DNA of 64,000 nucleotides from Pleurostoma richardsiae (GCA_030052745.1 JANBVO010000059.1:62001-126000); one strand, 5' to 3'; positions 11,235 through 23,846 are shown, counted from the stretch's first letter. The notes: generated by a model not told the origin, from the letters alone. A program made the numbers and translations.

Positions 11235-12785
11235 ATGGCCGCCGGCCTCGACACCCAGAGGCTTGGCGCCGTTTTCCAGTCGCGGCCAGATATCCTGGCG
11301 AGAATCAAGAAGGCTGCGGGTAAGCGCCTCGCTCCATTTTGCCTTTCCCCGGCTCGCTTCGAGGCGAGGCGAGTCCGAAGTGCCGTGAATGCTGCTGACC
11401 CGGAAGCGCTAGACTCGCCGGCTCGAGTTTCGTTGTTCAACGAGATCGCGACCTTCGTTCTGGACCAGCTCTCTGCCACTGACGAGCCGGCTAGCAAGCG
11501 CCGGCGTATTGACAGCGGACACGCCAACGGAGGCGCACCATCGTCTACGGTGGACGCCGCAGCATCTTCAGCGAGCAATGGCGCCGAGGCTGCGGCGAGC
11601 GAGAGCGTCCTGCTCGAGGTCAAGGACATATCCGTATCAATTCCCCAGCGGAAGAAGTACGACCTTGTCTTCACCAAGAACTACCTTTATGCGAGGGCAT
11701 CTGGGAGCACCACCCCAGTGAAGGGTATAGTGTACGCTTGGAAGGAAATTGGTGCGTATCCCCCTCTCTCCTTCAATATCAAGAACGACCGCTTCCGGTG
11801 GCTAACGATCGTCTCTCCTGCAGAATATGTCTTCTATCTACCTGTGCCTGAAAAAACCCAGCTGCAGCACAACTACGTCCTATTCCCGCGCAACACCTGC
11901 CTCTCAGCTCTCAGATCGTCTGCCACGTCCGGCGACATCGAGCCCCTCGTCTTCACTGTCCCCTCCACGGCACCCAAGCCAGGCTCCATCTCGGGCTCGG
12001 CCGCCTCCAATGCCGCAGCCATCTCAGATACATACCAGTCCCTGTTTGATTGGGCCATCACCGCGCAACTCCGGTCTACTGGCAATGCCGAGACGAGTAT
12101 CGTGGCGCCGGACCCGAAGGTGTTCCACAGCGTTATCCGGCAGGCGCACCGGCCCGCCGAACGCGCTGTGCACGTGAAGGGCTTCCGAGGCAGCAAGGAT
12201 GGCTACCTGTTCTTCCTGCCTAGCGGTATCCTCTGGGGCTTCAAGAAGCCGCTGCTCTTCATGCCGCTCGAGCGCATCGTGGCAGTGAGCTACACCAACG
12301 TTCTGCAGCGGACGTTCAACATTGTCGTCGAGGTGGACGTGTCGGAGGGGGCTGGTGGTGGTGACGAGGAGCTGGTGGAAGTCGAGTTCGGGATGCTAGA
12401 CCAGGAAGACTACGCCGGTATAGACGAGACGTACGTGAAACGCCACGGGCTGCAGGATCGCAGCATGGCGGAGCGCCGGAAGGCGAAGAGGGAGCTGGCG
12501 GAGAACGCCAGGGGTGCCGGGAAGAAGGGCGGCGCTGATGGCGAGGACCAGGTGAACGGCCACGCCGGCGAGGATGACGACATGACGGAGCTTGAGAGGG
12601 CGCGGCTGGAGGCGGAGCAGCAGCTGCAATACGACGAGGATGAAGAGGAGGAAGACTACGATCCGGGAAGCGAGGGGGAAAGCGAGGGAGAGGGGGAAAG
12701 CAGTGATGACGAGGACGAAGAGGAAGGCGAAGGCTATGATGAGGAAGAAGAACCGGAAGGGTACGCGGAGGATGCGGAAGAATGA
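11235..12785 (+). CDS. RTT106: Histone chaperone Rtt106
   Basis: Nuclear chaperone that binds H3K56-acetylated H3-H4 and helps nucleosome assembly and silencing. Exons 11235-11319, 11413-11751 and 11824-12785 join to 461 residues. The unspliced frame also stays open across both introns, but splicing restores the conserved joins IKKAADSPARV and [15 protein letters not shown]. Branch sites GCTGAC and GGCTAACG support this. Order: N-terminal segment [20 protein letters not shown], a bipartite basic patch SKRRRID, then tandem PH-like domains with [34 protein letters not shown] and [20 protein letters not shown], and finally a strongly acidic Glu/Asp tail typical of histone chaperones. Strong match along its whole length. 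Confidence 0.94.
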   Translation: MAAGLDTQRLGAVFQSRPDILARIKKAAGKRLAPFCLSPARFEARRVRSAVNAADPEALDSPARVSLFNEIATFVLDQLSATDEPASKRRRIDSGHANGGAPSSTVDAAASSASNGAEAAASESVLLEVKDISVSIPQRKKYDLVFTKNYLYARASGSTTPVKGIVYAWKEIGAYPPLSFNIKNDRFRWLTIVSPAEYVFYLPVPEKTQLQHNYVLFPRNTCLSALRSSATSGDIEPLVFTVPSTAPKPGSISGSAASNAAAISDTYQSLFDWAITAQLRSTGNAETSIVAPDPKVFHSVIRQAHRPAERAVHVKGFRGSKDGYLFFLPSGILWGFKKPLLFMPLERIVAVSYTNVLQRTFNIVVEVDVSEGAGGGDEELVEVEFGMLDQEDYAGIDETYVKRHGLQDRSMAERRKAKRELAENARGAGKKGGADGEDQVNGHAGEDDDMTELERARLEAEQQLQYDEDEEEEDYDPGSEGESEGEGESSDDEDEEEGEGYDEEEEPEGYAEDAEE

Positions 12786-13268
12786 AGACGGTACGAATGG
12801 ATTTGACGTCGTCAGCCGAACTCGGCAATGCGCTCGGCTGTAAAACATCGTGAACGGGCGCTTTTCGCTCTCATTGGCATTGTACGATACGGCGTGAAGG
12901 GCGAGCACGTCAGATGCGGATTAGACTGGGCTCAGAAGTGCCTCCGGTATGGAATCCACGTGAAGAGATAAATCTTCTTGAAAGTCTTAATTTTGCTGAC
13001 GGAGTCGTGGCCTGCTTTCGCCTATCTAGCAATATACGCTATTCATTACATTGCAATCATAGTCATGGTTTTTTGCTCCGCCGTGACGCCACGGTTCTAC
13101 GCTGATCATGGCAAGACGATGGCCACGCCGCTGAGTAGATAGTTATGCAGCTGAGAATGCGATGACTTGGGCAACGGCATATAGTATCCACCCACTATGC
13201 CATGGACCAACGACTGAAGTGGTAATCAAGATGCAGGACGACATAACGATATCGAGATGGAGTTGTGG
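12786..13268. other. Intergenic region between convergent genes
   Basis: Lies between the 3' ends of RTT106 and the leftward HET-domain relic. Nothing recognisable. Confidence 0.5.
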
Positions 13269-15290
13269 TCATACGATGGTGAAGGACTGAATATCGTGGT
13301 CGCTACGGGTCTTCAGCATGGCTTCGACGAACCGCCCACTTGAGACCCCCACGACATGTGCAGAGCCCCTCATGCGGAAGCCCAGTTCTGTCTCCCGGAA
13401 TACGTGCGGCAACCCTGAAGCGGCCAGGACGGCCACCAGGTCGCCAGCCCGGACCCTGTGGCGGCTGTAGGTGAGGCCGAGGAAGCCCCTCGTAGGGCGG
13501 AATAGAGTGCTGTTGGACAGTATTCTACACCTGCCCGTTACCGAGTCGACGCGATAGTTTCCCGCCCGGTCTGCCTGAGACAATCCAAACGGCGTCATTA
13601 GGTTCCATATGGGTGTGGTGTCCTTGGCAGGAGGATCTTGATCGCCTTCGCTGTGGTTTGTCTCAGTCCCTGATATGGACAGCTCGGGCCGGCGCCGACC
13701 AGGATCAAGCACGTCCACAACATTTATCAGATCCCGCAGCAGATTATACAAGTTATCAATCTCGCCGTCAATGGGATCGCATACGTGGCGTAGCGGCGAG
13801 GCGGCATCATCTTCCAGGGATGCATCCTCGGCGTCGACTAACTGGACAGCGTGTGCGAACTCCCATGCTCGATCTACCACTGTCTGCATCCCCTCTCCGG
13901 GCAGGTCGGCTAGTGAACTAATGCGGCCGATATCATATCCCGTGGCAGTAAGTGTTAAACGGTCTACGCTGACAGTCACACTCCCTGTGCGTGCCTTCCA
14001 CTCCGGCACGCCAAAGGCCGAGGCTCTATTCCAGCAATGTAGCCAATAGCGGGACCACTCTTCCTTGTCTGTCAAATCCGGGGTCCAAGACGGACATGTT
14101 CCAATTGGGGATGGCGACACCCAGTCGTATATTAGCATGTTTCCGTCGACGGTGATCTGTCTCGCAATGACGTCGCGCAACACTACATCAGCAGCTACTG
14201 TGTAGTCGGGTAGAGGCAGGTCGTAGCCATCTCGAATCATGGAATAGAGGGCGTATGCCTTGTCCCTTGCGTCGGTACAGCTTAGCGACTACGTATTGAT
14301 CAAGAGCCAGGATAAGTCAAGGCCATTACCGGGGTCCTGTCGCAAGCTGAGATGCAGGGTGGATCCGCGCTCGGCAAACTTGGCCTGCTGCAGGGACTCG
14401 TCCGCGTCTTTGACGATATCCCGCATATCAGCAGCATCCGCCTCGTCCAGTTGCTGGATCAAGTCAGTTGCAGCCAGCGCCTGTAGGGGCCTTGCCATGC
14501 GTGCTGCCAGAGCGCGGTTCCTCCGACCCCATTCCGAGGCTTCAAGATAGTCGGCGCCTCAAGTGAGGCTGCCAAAGAGCAGGCAAGGTGGACGCGTCGA
14601 CAGCGCAAACTCCTGGAGTATCCACATTCGAGTCCAGTATGGGTTCCCATCGAAGCCAGCCAGGGTGCGGGTGACGCCTTCAATGGCTAAGTACTCCTGT
14701 CTCTTGAGGTATAGTCGCGCTTTACCCACTGGCGCGGATAAGGCAAGGAGAAAGATCAGTCTGTATACGACGCTCCGGATGGTCCAGCGGGGCCGAGTCA
14801 AGTAAAGCAACGGAAAGCTCCTGTCCATTTGACAAGCCGATCAGCATCCAGGTTGTCAGCTTGAGCCGCTGTTCCAGTCCGGAGAAAGGAGGCGGCTCGC
14901 CAAGCCACGACAGGACTTTTTGGGCTGAGGAGTAAATGCGGCCCATGAGCAGCACCTGGGTGCTCCTTTCCGCCAGGTCGTCCTGGTTGATGCACACCTG
15001 GTCGACCCAGAGTACTCGCCGGTGCCACTTCCTCCTGATTCGACGCAAAGCTTGGTCCAGGCTCCTGGTCACCTTGAATTCGCGGTCGTTGATGAGGAGA
15101 CGCTCCGTCATCTGCGGAGGGCCCCATACGTAGGATAGCGCCTCGAAGGACGGGGGTGGATCCCCTTGAGGGAGACGACCAACATGCGACTAATGATCAG
15201 GGCATGGAGGCCCCGGCCCCGCGACGGGAGGATCTCCAGGAGCCGAATCTCGGCTTCGCCCTCGTCGAGATGCTGATAGAGGTCCGGGGC
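13269..15290 (-). pseudogene. HET-domain (heterokaryon incompatibility) gene, decayed
   Basis: Blocks of a HET-domain protein appear in the right order on this strand but in different frames. Early blocks are IRLLEILPS, FEALSYVWG and LWVDQVCINQDDLAERSTQV, the core of the HET domain. Next come NPYWTRMWILQEFALSTRP and RDKAYALYSMI, then a long intact C-terminal stretch ending at 13269. Intact family members run on without these jumps, and the frame is interrupted in about four places, so it is treated as a fossil. Family members trigger vegetative incompatibility and cell death when two unlike strains fuse. They are numerous and quickly evolving in Pezizomycotina, and decayed copies are common. 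The left limit is firm; the true start may lie beyond 15290. Part of the disruption could in principle be short introns, but I found no convincing splice pairs. Confidence 0.8.
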
Positions 15291-16048
15291 TGCGCCAGGA
15301 GCCTGCCCGGCTTGACCCAGTCCCGTTGCTGCGACCGCCATAACCCAGATTGCAGCACCTGGGGACGAAACACCAGTAGCACGCTTCTCCGGAGCACAAC
15401 AAGCCGAGGATGCCGTCAATCGCTCCGTGGCCGCAACGTGGCTAGCTGCGGCGTTGAATTACTCCCTGCCGGGTATTGGAGGCAAGGCGATCTGGAGGAG
15501 CGCCTAACCCGAGGAGAACAAATCGCAGACCCTTGCTGATCTGCCTTGCCTCGCGTCCATGTTGGGAGACACGAATATTGGAGCAGCTCTGTATCAGGCG
15601 AGCAAGTAACCCTTGCATAAATTGTGGATGTCGCCCAAGAGTTCATTGAGCTCCTGAGAACATCCATGACTGCTTGATATTGCCGGTTCTCGATGCCGAC
15701 GTAGGCGGCTTGTATACAGGCACTGCCATCCGTAGGCTAGGTGTTTTTAGGGCCAAAGGGCACCAGGTACAGCTGTAAATTGCACCACTCCTATTTTAGT
15801 GTTGGTCGCTCGCATGGATCCGTACCTACCTACCCTCCTAGCAAACGGCCCCACAAAAGTTTTTCCCGGCTCTGGATTATGACATGAGACCAGCAGCCGA
15901 TTGCAAATCTGTCGACACCAAATCTTTCCCGCCTCAGCAGCAAGAATACCGGCAAGATGGTCCCAGCATGCAACAGGACCTGCTAGACCTCGTCTTCCTA
16001 AACCGAGAGCCCTCACAAAAGCCTGACGACCCTCCCGCCCCCGCCGCC
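15291..16048. other. Intergenic region
   Basis: Upstream region of cytochrome c heme lyase. An in-frame ATG at 15884 extends the lyase frame by 55 residues, but these residues are not like the family, and the ATG at 16049 has a far better context. The left part may contain further decayed HET-gene sequence. Confidence 0.5.
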
Positions 16049-17031
16049 ATGGCCGACGCCGCAGGCCCGTCCTCTTCATCCTCCGGCGCAGACAAGTGCC
16101 CCGTCGACCACAAGTCGCGCGAAGCCTGGCTCGCGCAGGCCAGAGCCGCCGCTGCCGCCGCTCCAGAAGCTCAGAGTGCCGCTGTAGCGCAACCTCAGCC
16201 CCAATCCCAGCCGTCTTCGTCCTCATCCGGCTGGAATTGGCGTCTTCCATCCCTCTGGAGCTCGTCTCCGCCGTCTCCGGCGCCACAAGCACCGCCGTCA
16301 GGTGCCGCCACATCCTTGCCCGCGTCTCCCGTTCATGGCGGCCTGGGCAGCCAGCGTGAGATCTCCTCGATCCCGCGGTCCTCCACACCCGGCCCGTCCT
16401 CCTGTCCCGTCAACCACGAGACCGAGACCGGCGCCGACCCGGCGACGGGTAACTGGATCTACCCGTCCGAGAAGATGTTCTTCGAGGCGATGCGCCGTAA
16501 GGGCCACGGCGCCCAGGCCGCGGACATGAGGACAGTGGTGCCGATTCACAACGCCGTGAACGAGCGCGCCTGGGCGGAGATCAAGGAGTGGGAGCGACCG
16601 TACTCTGGTGAGAACACCAGGTGAGTCCTCTTGCCCTCCTTGCTTTTGTGCGACGACGACGGTGATGAGTTTCGTCCTTCCTGGTCATCACGTCCTCCCA
16701 ATCTTGTCACTTTCAGCGGCTAACCCGAATTCTCCTCCAACGCAACAGCTGCCCCGGTGGACCGCGCCTTCATTCCTTCACGGGCCTGTCGGGTCACATG
16801 TCGCCCAAGGCTCGCATCAACACCCTGCTGGGCTACACCGAGCCGTTCGACCGCCACGACTGGGTCGTCGACCGCTGCGGCACAACGATCGAGTACGTTA
16901 TCGACTTCTACGCGGGGAGCTCCCGCAGTGCGAGCCCAGGCAAGGTCAACTTTTACCTCGACGTGCGGCCCAAGCTCAACAGCTGGGAGGGCGTTAAGAT
17001 GAGGGCCTCCCGCGCTCTGGGGCTTGTATGA
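16049..17031 (+). CDS. CYC3: Cytochrome c heme lyase (holocytochrome c synthase)
   Basis: Attaches heme to apocytochrome c in the mitochondrial intermembrane space. Exons 16049-16620 and 16749-17031 (intron 128 bp) join to 284 residues. Two Cys-Pro heme regulatory motifs are present, KCPVDHK near the start and SCPVNHE before the catalytic domain, with a Pro/Ser/Gln-rich linker between them. The core has NWIYPSEKMFFEAMRRKGH, VVPIHNAVNERAWAEIKEWE, then across the splice SCPGGPRLHSFTG, SPKARI, and PFDRHDWVVDRCG with FYLDVRPKLNSWEG. The start at 16049 lies in a perfect GCCGCCATGG context and matches the usual short N terminus. Paralogues act on cytochrome c1; the two kinds cannot be fully separated here by eye. 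Confidence 0.92.
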
Positions 17032-17725
17032 GGTGATAATGACTAGATGGAGATGCCGGCCGGCCCTGTGGCGTGGGAGGGGTTTCAGCGAGGTCGCTTG
17101 TCTCCTCTTCGCCATCTGCCGCCAGTGTACCTCATATTGTATTATAGCAGCGACACAGGAGACCGTTACTCCGTCGCCATGTATTCTCGCCCGTCTACCG
17201 GGGAGCAAGGGACACACACCAGTGAAGCCAGACAGGGCTATGTAAAACGTGGGCATGGGTGGGCGTTGGGAACATATCCATTAATAGGTGGTATCTCGGG
17301 TTGTATCTCCGCATTCAAAGAAAAGCAAATCCGGCAAAGGTGTCCCGAATGTGCTGCCAACCGCGTTTTCGTGTTCCTATGACTGCCCACCAAACGCCTG
17401 CAAATATCAGACCCGCACGTGTATGTATGTACAAACCGTCCACTATCCGGGGACGTGTAACTCATCAAATCAATCATGTTTCGCCGCCAGCTCGAGGCTG
17501 GGATGGAGCGCAAAGTGGGGGAGAACACGCTCCTTCTCGTTCACGGGGGTCACTGGCACACATCAAATCAGCAAGAAGTGTCTCGGGCTGTCTAGAATCA
17601 GGGGATATAATAGCTCGTCGATTCATGATTCGTCAGGGTCATTCTGTCAGAGAACGGCAGAGAGGAAGGGATAATGTGAGTAAGCTCAGGAGCAAGCGGG
17701 GGGAAGGGTCGAGAACGAGAGAGGA
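17032..17725. other. Intergenic region between convergent genes
   Basis: 3' flanks of heme lyase and the RUS1-like gene. Open frames here show no conserved features. Confidence 0.5.
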
Positions 17726-19115
17726 CTACATGCCCTTCTTTCCGTCGCCGATGCGCACTCTAACTGGAATGCGCGTCTCTAGGGCGCGGTCCTCCACATC
17801 CCAGCCCTTGGCCCGCAGCGCCTCCAGCACGGCCAACTTCGTCTCGCGACTGACGTGTCCAGCGGGCAGATCGCTCTCATAGTGACTGTCCAGGCCATCC
17901 TTGAGGGCGTTGTCGAAATGATAGGCATGGGTGACGGCGTCGAACCAAGCCAGCAGGGGATCGTTGGGCGAGCGGGTGCCCTCCTTGAGAGCAATGCGGA
18001 TGTAGAAAGTAGGACCCCAGTGCCAGATACCCATGTAGTAGTCGTCGGTGTCAAAGACGTAGCGTTGGTAGCCCCAGGGCTTGAAGGTCATGACATCGCC
18101 GTAGGTGCCAAAGTCGCAAAGGCCGCTGTAGTCGCCGGACTTGGAAGAGACATTGCCTCTAGCATAGCGTAAGATGCTCTCGCGCTTTGCAACCTCGGTG
18201 GGAGAGAGGACCGAACCGGTATCGAGCCACTCGCGAAAGACAATGGTGGCGCGCTGGCGGTTGAGAGTGCGCATCCGGACACAACGCACACCGCAGTAGT
18301 TGGTGAAGAGATGAACACCGACAAGTATAACCATCCAGCACCATACTGCGGTCTTGTCCTGCACGATGTGGACCAGGAGGGTGCCAGCTAGCATGCCCAG
18401 GAGACTGACCACGGTCTCCTGCGAAGCCTCTTTGGCGTTGAGCTCGGCAAGGTTGCCCGTCTTGGCGAAGTGAGCGGAGAGGGTGGCCTTGCTGGCACTA
18501 GCCGCTACACCACAGAGGGAGCGCATGATGGAGGCAGAGACCATGACAGCAACCTTGGGCAGGAAGGGCAGGGCTGGGGTCAGGAGGTCGAGGAACTGAG
18601 CGCTGTCGTTGAAGATATCAGCGAGAAAGCGGTAGTACTTGCACTCCGGCTCGATGGCCTGGCCCATGCGGTGGGCAAAGAGGATGGTAGCCATGCGCGA
18701 GAAGGTGTCCTGAATGATCTTGAGCAAGAGGGCAGCGGTGGGCGACTGGGAAGCGTTTCCAACTCCGAGGCCCTCGAGGACAGCGCGGTTAGCGAGCAGG
18801 GAGGTGATGGAGGATGAGAAGGCCTGCAGGGAGTCATAAGTCTGGTAGGCGAGGTAGTCACCAGTGACGGTGTGGGGGTAGCCAGCCGGCAGGAAGGCAT
18901 ATAAGACGGCCTTGGGCAGAGGCGTCTTAGTTTTATCCTGCAATCCTAGGTTAGCCATCTGAAGCGCTCCCATCTCAACGAGAACCAATGATGGGCAAGA
19001 CCAATAAGCCCCATCCAGCTGCAGCAAGACTTACGATTTTGAGGCCATCCTTCTCGGACTCGGTGTATGTGCAGAGCACATCGCCCGCCTCATCGATGTC
19101 GCAGATCTTCGTCAT
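17726..19115 (-). CDS. RUS1 / DUF647 family membrane protein
   Basis: Exons 19115-19035 (27 residues from MTKICDIDEAGDVL) and 18937-17726 join in phase 0 to 430 residues. The 97-bp intron has a GTAAGT donor, a GCTAACC branch and a TTGCAG acceptor. The product matches the RUS (root UV-B sensitive) family: AFLPAGYPHTVTGDYLAYQ, RMGQAIEPECKYYRFLADIF, FLPKVAVMVSASIMRSLCG, SKATLSAHFAKTGNLAELNA and GVHLFTNYCGVRCVRMRTLN. Several hydrophobic stretches suggest a multi-pass membrane protein. Plant members act in early seedling development and auxin transport; the role in fungi is not settled. Family assignment is strong, function open. Confidence 0.9.
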
Positions 19116-19973
19116 CTTGTGTGAACATCCGCCGACAAAGGAGAGGAGACGGCAAGGTCACGCGATAAGTCCTAGGAAGTTTGTTGCTGAGGATAGATGG
19201 CGAGCAGATAAAGGATGTCGTCGCAGGCTAGGCGGGGCCAAGTGAGGTGAGGCGCTGCGCAGGAGCCTAAGGTGAGGGTCAAGCAGGTGGAACGAAAGAT
19301 AGGATGGGTGAAGAAATGAGTGACAGGGAAACGAAAAAAAATCGTGACGCTTGCAGGTCAGGTCATTGTTTTTGTGTCCTTTCTCTCTCACACACTCGAT
19401 CTTCGCAGTCGAAGGGCCTTGGTCGCGCCTTCTGTTGCTTTGCTGAAGGGTCGACGACGGTTCGGGTTGACGTTGAAGTGAATGGAGGAGGCTCACTTGA
19501 GGTACCGATGTACCTGGTTGGTCCGGTCCATCCATTTCACGCTAGCATGCTGTGGCTGCCGAGTACCAACCAATCAAAAGCTGGGTTGAGATAAGATAGT
19601 TGACGCCTGTGGCGCAGGTCGGCCCCTGACAGCCATTCCACGTGCACAGTAATATCATGTACCTCCAGGCTGCCAACGCTAGGGGGAGGCACCTGCAGGT
19701 ACGCACAAGGGAGAGCCTTTGTTAAGAGGAGATCCGGACGACGATCTGGATGAATGTTGACGCCTCTGGTTACGGCACAGTAGATCTATAGCAGGCCGGC
19801 AACTACTTTGCTCTGAGGCCTGAATGGCGCTTCCATTTCCTGCTACACTGCTGCCAACAGATATTTCTATAATATGCTGGGGATCTGATATTAAAGTGTT
19901 GATATGCTTCTTCTACGCGCCTTCCAATGCCACCGTCTTAACATCCATGTATGCATGAGCTCTGTTAAGGACG
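19116..19973. other. Intergenic region
   Basis: Upstream region of the RUS1-like gene, then the 3' flank of mevalonate diphosphate decarboxylase. No further gene seen. Confidence 0.5.
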
Positions 19974-21257
19974 TCACCGCTCTGCCGGCTCGCCCTGCTC
20001 CGTCACGAGGAACTCATCCGTCTTCATCGGGCCTTCTCCCACTCCAGTCATAATGACCCTGCTGACTCCACCCTTGAGCATCGCCGCGACGGCGTCCTCG
20101 AGCATCACATTTGACTGCAGAGTCCGCGCGAGCTCCTTCCAGCCCTCAACCTCGCCACCCAGCGCCCCGTATAAGGTACCGACCACGGCTGTCTCGTCTC
20201 CCGCGAGATAGTAGATGACGGCATTAGGCCCTGCGTCGAACGTGTAAGCGGCGACTGTCTTGCCAGCTGCCTCGTTAATCTTTTCAACGGCGCGGACGGC
20301 GGCTCTCGAGACGTCGTTCATGTAGAAGATGGGCGGGTAGGTGTCGGCACAGCAGGCGTGGAAGGAGTTGGAGTCGCGCATAGTAACCTCGGCGAAGGCT
20401 GCGAAGTCCTTCCGGCGGATCGCGTCCTCCATAGTCGTCATGTGCTGCGGCACCACCTCGGCGACCCGGTGCTTAAAAAGGCCGGACGTGGCCACCGTCT
20501 GCTGCATGCCGGAGGTGGAGCTGACGCCCTTCTTGGCGGCCGACACTACGAGCACCAGCGCCCGCATCTCCGGCCAGTGTGCCGCCGGCGCCACCTGCTC
20601 GGCCAGAGAGTCGGAGCCGTCCTCCCTGCTCCCCATGCGCCACGCGACGTAGCCACCGAATAGGCTCCGGCACGCGGACCCGCTGCCCTGGCGGGCGATG
20701 ATGCTCAGCTCCGCAGGGCTGTCCGGGAGCCGGTACAGGTCGGCGATGGCCCGAACCAGCGCAGCGAAGCCGGCCGCGGAGCTGGCAAGGCCGGCCGCGG
20801 TGGGGAAGTTGTTCTCGGAGACGAGTCGTAGTGGCATGGCTGACAGCTTGGGTAGCGACGGGTCATCACGCTCGAGGGCCGCGCGGCGGGCGCGCAAAGC
20901 GCGAAAACAGGCCTGGGTGCGGGCGCCGGAGATGTCGGAGGTCGCGCCGTTCAGGAGGAGGGAGTCGCCCTCAGGGTAGGAGGCGCTGCAGGAAGCGGTG
21001 GTGAGGGTGCGCAGGTCGGCCTGGGACAGGGTGACGGAGAGCGAGGAGTTGGTCGGGAGGTTCAGCTTGGGATCGCGCTTGCCCCAGTACCTGGAATCCG
21101 ACGGCAGGGCATCATTAGCCTCGAGTCCAGGTCCGCCACACTGACCAAGTAAGGATGAACGGGGGAGAGGAAGGGAAACGTCTGCTCACTTGACCACAGC
21201 GATGTTGACCGGGGCGGTGGTGCTCGCCCGGTAGACGGTGGTGTCCTGCGCCGCCAT
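19974..21257 (-). CDS. MVD1: Diphosphomevalonate decarboxylase
   Basis: Converts mevalonate 5-diphosphate to isopentenyl diphosphate with ATP, the last step of the mevalonate route to sterols and other isoprenoids; GHMP kinase fold. Exons 21257-21190 and 21090-19974 (intron 99 bp, phase 2) join to 394 residues, the usual length (396 in yeast). The splice restores APVNIAVVKYWGKRDPKLNL with NLPTNSSLSVTL. The ATP loop ENNFPTAAGLASSAAGFAAL lies at about residue 114, SACRSLFGGYVAW follows, and the catalytic Asp is in FDAGPNAV near residue 308. All key residues seen are present. It is expected to be cytosolic. Very secure. Confidence 0.96.
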
Positions 21258-23344
21258 TGCCCTGACTCTGCGCAGTCCGCGGCCTGCTGAGGTTTGAGTC
21301 TGTCGAGGATGACGCCTTGCCCTTGCAGCAATGCAGGAACGGTACGATGCGAGACAGACGGTGAGGGCAGAGCCAAGCAGGCGGTCAAGGTGGGAAAATT
21401 GCCTGGCGGTGGGGCAGAGACTGAGACTGGGACTGGGAGATCGTGGGCAGCCAAAAAGGGGTCTAGTGCGGGGAAGCGCCCAGGCACGACGACCCGCTTG
21501 GCGGTTCTTCAGGGATTGGTTGTCATTGTCATTGTTAAGGCCCAGCGAGCACATGTCAGCGGCCCCTGCAGGTCCTCCTGTCGATCAGCCCTCGCGGTTC
21601 GAGGACAAAGTTGATCTTAAGCCGAGTGCAGGCAGCACCTGCGGTACGGGAGCTTGGGAGGAATGTCCTCAGTTTTCATGCCTTAATGTCGGATGGCGTA
21701 TGCAGATTTGAACGTCTCCCCTTTGCGACGGAAAGCAGCGAACCGACATGAAGGCAGAGCACATATTCAGCCACGTACCATGGCATTCATGATCCCGTCG
21801 AACGCCCCAGCATGAATGAAGATTTGCACAGTAAGGTAAGTTACGCTTGTGGCCGTAAGAGCTGGTCAGCTACGGCGGCATTATCGGCACTCTGTGAAAC
21901 TTTGGCCAGTCTGTCGGCGTCAGATATGGCGTGCGCCATGACTACGGACTCTAATCCCTCGTGTGAAATTCCCGGGAAGTTGTATGTCTCGGTGAAATGG
22001 AAGGAGAGAGACGTGTTGTGTCGTACACCCGTCGTACGAGACGGCATCGCGATGTCGGCGACCGGCGGCCACTTCCGAGAGACCCAAGGATTCCGTGCTA
22101 CTGCAGCCCCGTGCGTGCACACCTCACCTCCACTGTAGCACATATGGGCCAAGCATAGTCTTAGTGTACAAGTGTACAGGGCAAGCGAGCTGTGTCAATT
22201 ACTACCTAGTGCCCGTTGGGCCGTTTCTCGAGCTCGGGTTTTCGTGGGGCTTCAGGGAAGGCAAGGAGGTGGTGAGACGACGACTCGGCCAGCGCCATGT
22301 CTTTCGTGTGCACTGACACTACACATGCGCCCGACCTCCAGGGCCGGTGCTGGCAGCCTCAAGAGATCGGATCCATGACAGGGCAATGGTCTGAGGGTGG
22401 TGGGCAGAGGCAGGTCCTTGAAGGGCTGTAGGATAGCGAGGACGCGTGCACGACCCTTTCGGGGGTGTTCACACTCACCCGAGGAGTCCGTTACTCGGGT
22501 CTGCGGTGCTACCAAGCAGTAAAGCTTACTCCGTACAGAGTCTTCGGACAGTCGGGCAACGGAGTTGCTGGGGGAATGCGCGGGGGATGATAGGGATGCT
22601 GTCGACGATAGCGACAGAGGAGAAGGAATATGGGCGCCGATGCAGGCCAAGACGCGTCTAGAATCTGGAGAAGATTTCTGAGCTGGCAGATGATGCCCTC
22701 CTGCAGTCCTGCTGCAATCCCGCGCTGGAGGCTGAGGAGCAAATAGCGCCCATTGGGCAGCGATAATGCAATGCTGCGCGGGATTGCGTCGTGTGCACGG
22801 GAGGGGGTGGAGGGGAATAAATGGCGTGGTTTTGGGGGGGTTCGTAGGCTTGCAGCTCCGTGCTTCGGACGTCGGAGACGCTGCAACCAACTAAGCGGCC
22901 GGCCGGAGGAAGCGAGCGAAGGAGCTTGTGAAAATTCCCTCCATTCCCCATTCTCCACTTCACCACCACCACCACCACCACCACCACCACCCAGCAAGAC
23001 GCTCGTCCGTCCTCGCATTTATCAGCACCGCCCGCCCTCCTCCCGCTGCTCCTCTCGCTCCTGCAGACGCTGTGCGAAACTCTTCTCAACCTGGCTACGA
23101 ATCCTCTATCCCACGAGACCCAATTCCAACTCTACGCGCCTCAGCACCGTCTGCCCGTTCTCGCCGTCGCACAACCGAGGAAGCTAGTCCGTGTTCGGGT
23201 CGAGCCGGAGTCGTCCGGCGCTGCTCTCTGGTCTCGGGCCTCCTTGTCCGCGACCTTTTTCTCTACTCCCATACGCTTAGTGAAGACGCGAAGAATAGCA
23301 AGCAAGCGAAAGCGCGGAGCAGCAGCACTACAGAAAGAAGCGCC
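21258..23344. other. Intergenic region, divergent promoter
   Basis: About 2 kb between the divergent MVD1 and KGD4 genes. Many short frames but none with recognisable content. Contains a CAC microsatellite at 22961-22992. Confidence 0.5.
22961..22992 (+). repeat. CAC trinucleotide microsatellite, about 10 copies
   Basis: Uninterrupted CAC repeat about 350 bp before the KGD4 start codon. An open frame through it would read poly-His but has no other support. Confidence 0.95.
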
Positions 23345-23846
23345 ATGTTCGCGACCAGAGTCCTCCGTCAGGCTGCCCAGCATGCCGAGCGCACGCCCAT
23401 GATCAAGTTCATCGGCAAGCGCACCATCCCTGGTATGATGATGACCCCGACGTTTCCGCTTTCTCCATCGACAAACTCGTGTGTGCTGACATCCCTCACC
23501 AGCGTCCATCGACCACTCTCCGCATCCGCACCCTGCCTCGCCCACCCACTCCCTCCCGGCCGACTTCACCGCCAGCCACCAGTCCGCCGCCTCGCGCCCC
23601 TCCCACTCCACCTTCAGCTCCTACCGCGACCACGCCCAGCAGTTTGGCCCTCTGCGCAAGACCATTCGCAGCGACGACGCCGACCCCGGCATCGGCGGCC
23701 TGCCCGGCGCTGCCCTCGGCCCCGTCAACGCCCCTGCCGGCATGTACTTTGACCGCAACGAGCTGCCCGAGCGCTTCCGTCGCGCGCCCCTCTCCGCGGC
23801 CGAGATCGAAGCCCTTGAGTCCGGCGGCGCTAGCCTCTACGCCTGA
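23345..23846 (+). CDS. KGD4: 2-oxoglutarate dehydrogenase subunit Kgd4 (former mitochondrial protein YMR31)
   Basis: Small mitochondrial protein that tethers the E3 subunit to the 2-oxoglutarate dehydrogenase complex of the TCA cycle. Exons 23345-23432 and 23503-23846 (intron 70 bp, phase 1) join to 143 residues. The presequence-like N terminus MFATRVLRQAAQHAERTPMI is followed by KFIGKRTIPASIDHSPHPAS across the splice. The C-terminal block is FDRNELPERFRRAPLSAAEI with ESGGASLYA at the end. Older annotation calls this family mitochondrial ribosomal protein S36/YMR31. A Ser/Ala-rich middle segment is longer than in yeast. Secure by both ends. Confidence 0.93.

Noticed and set aside
15884-16048. 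N-terminal extension of cytochrome c heme lyase from an upstream ATG
   Set aside because: The extra 55 residues look unlike the family, and ATG 16049 has an ideal context and fits the usual N terminus.
22928-23752. Frame with a poly-His run before and over KGD4
   Set aside because: It runs through the CAC microsatellite and then reads the KGD4 exons out of frame; the spliced KGD4 model explains the coding signal.
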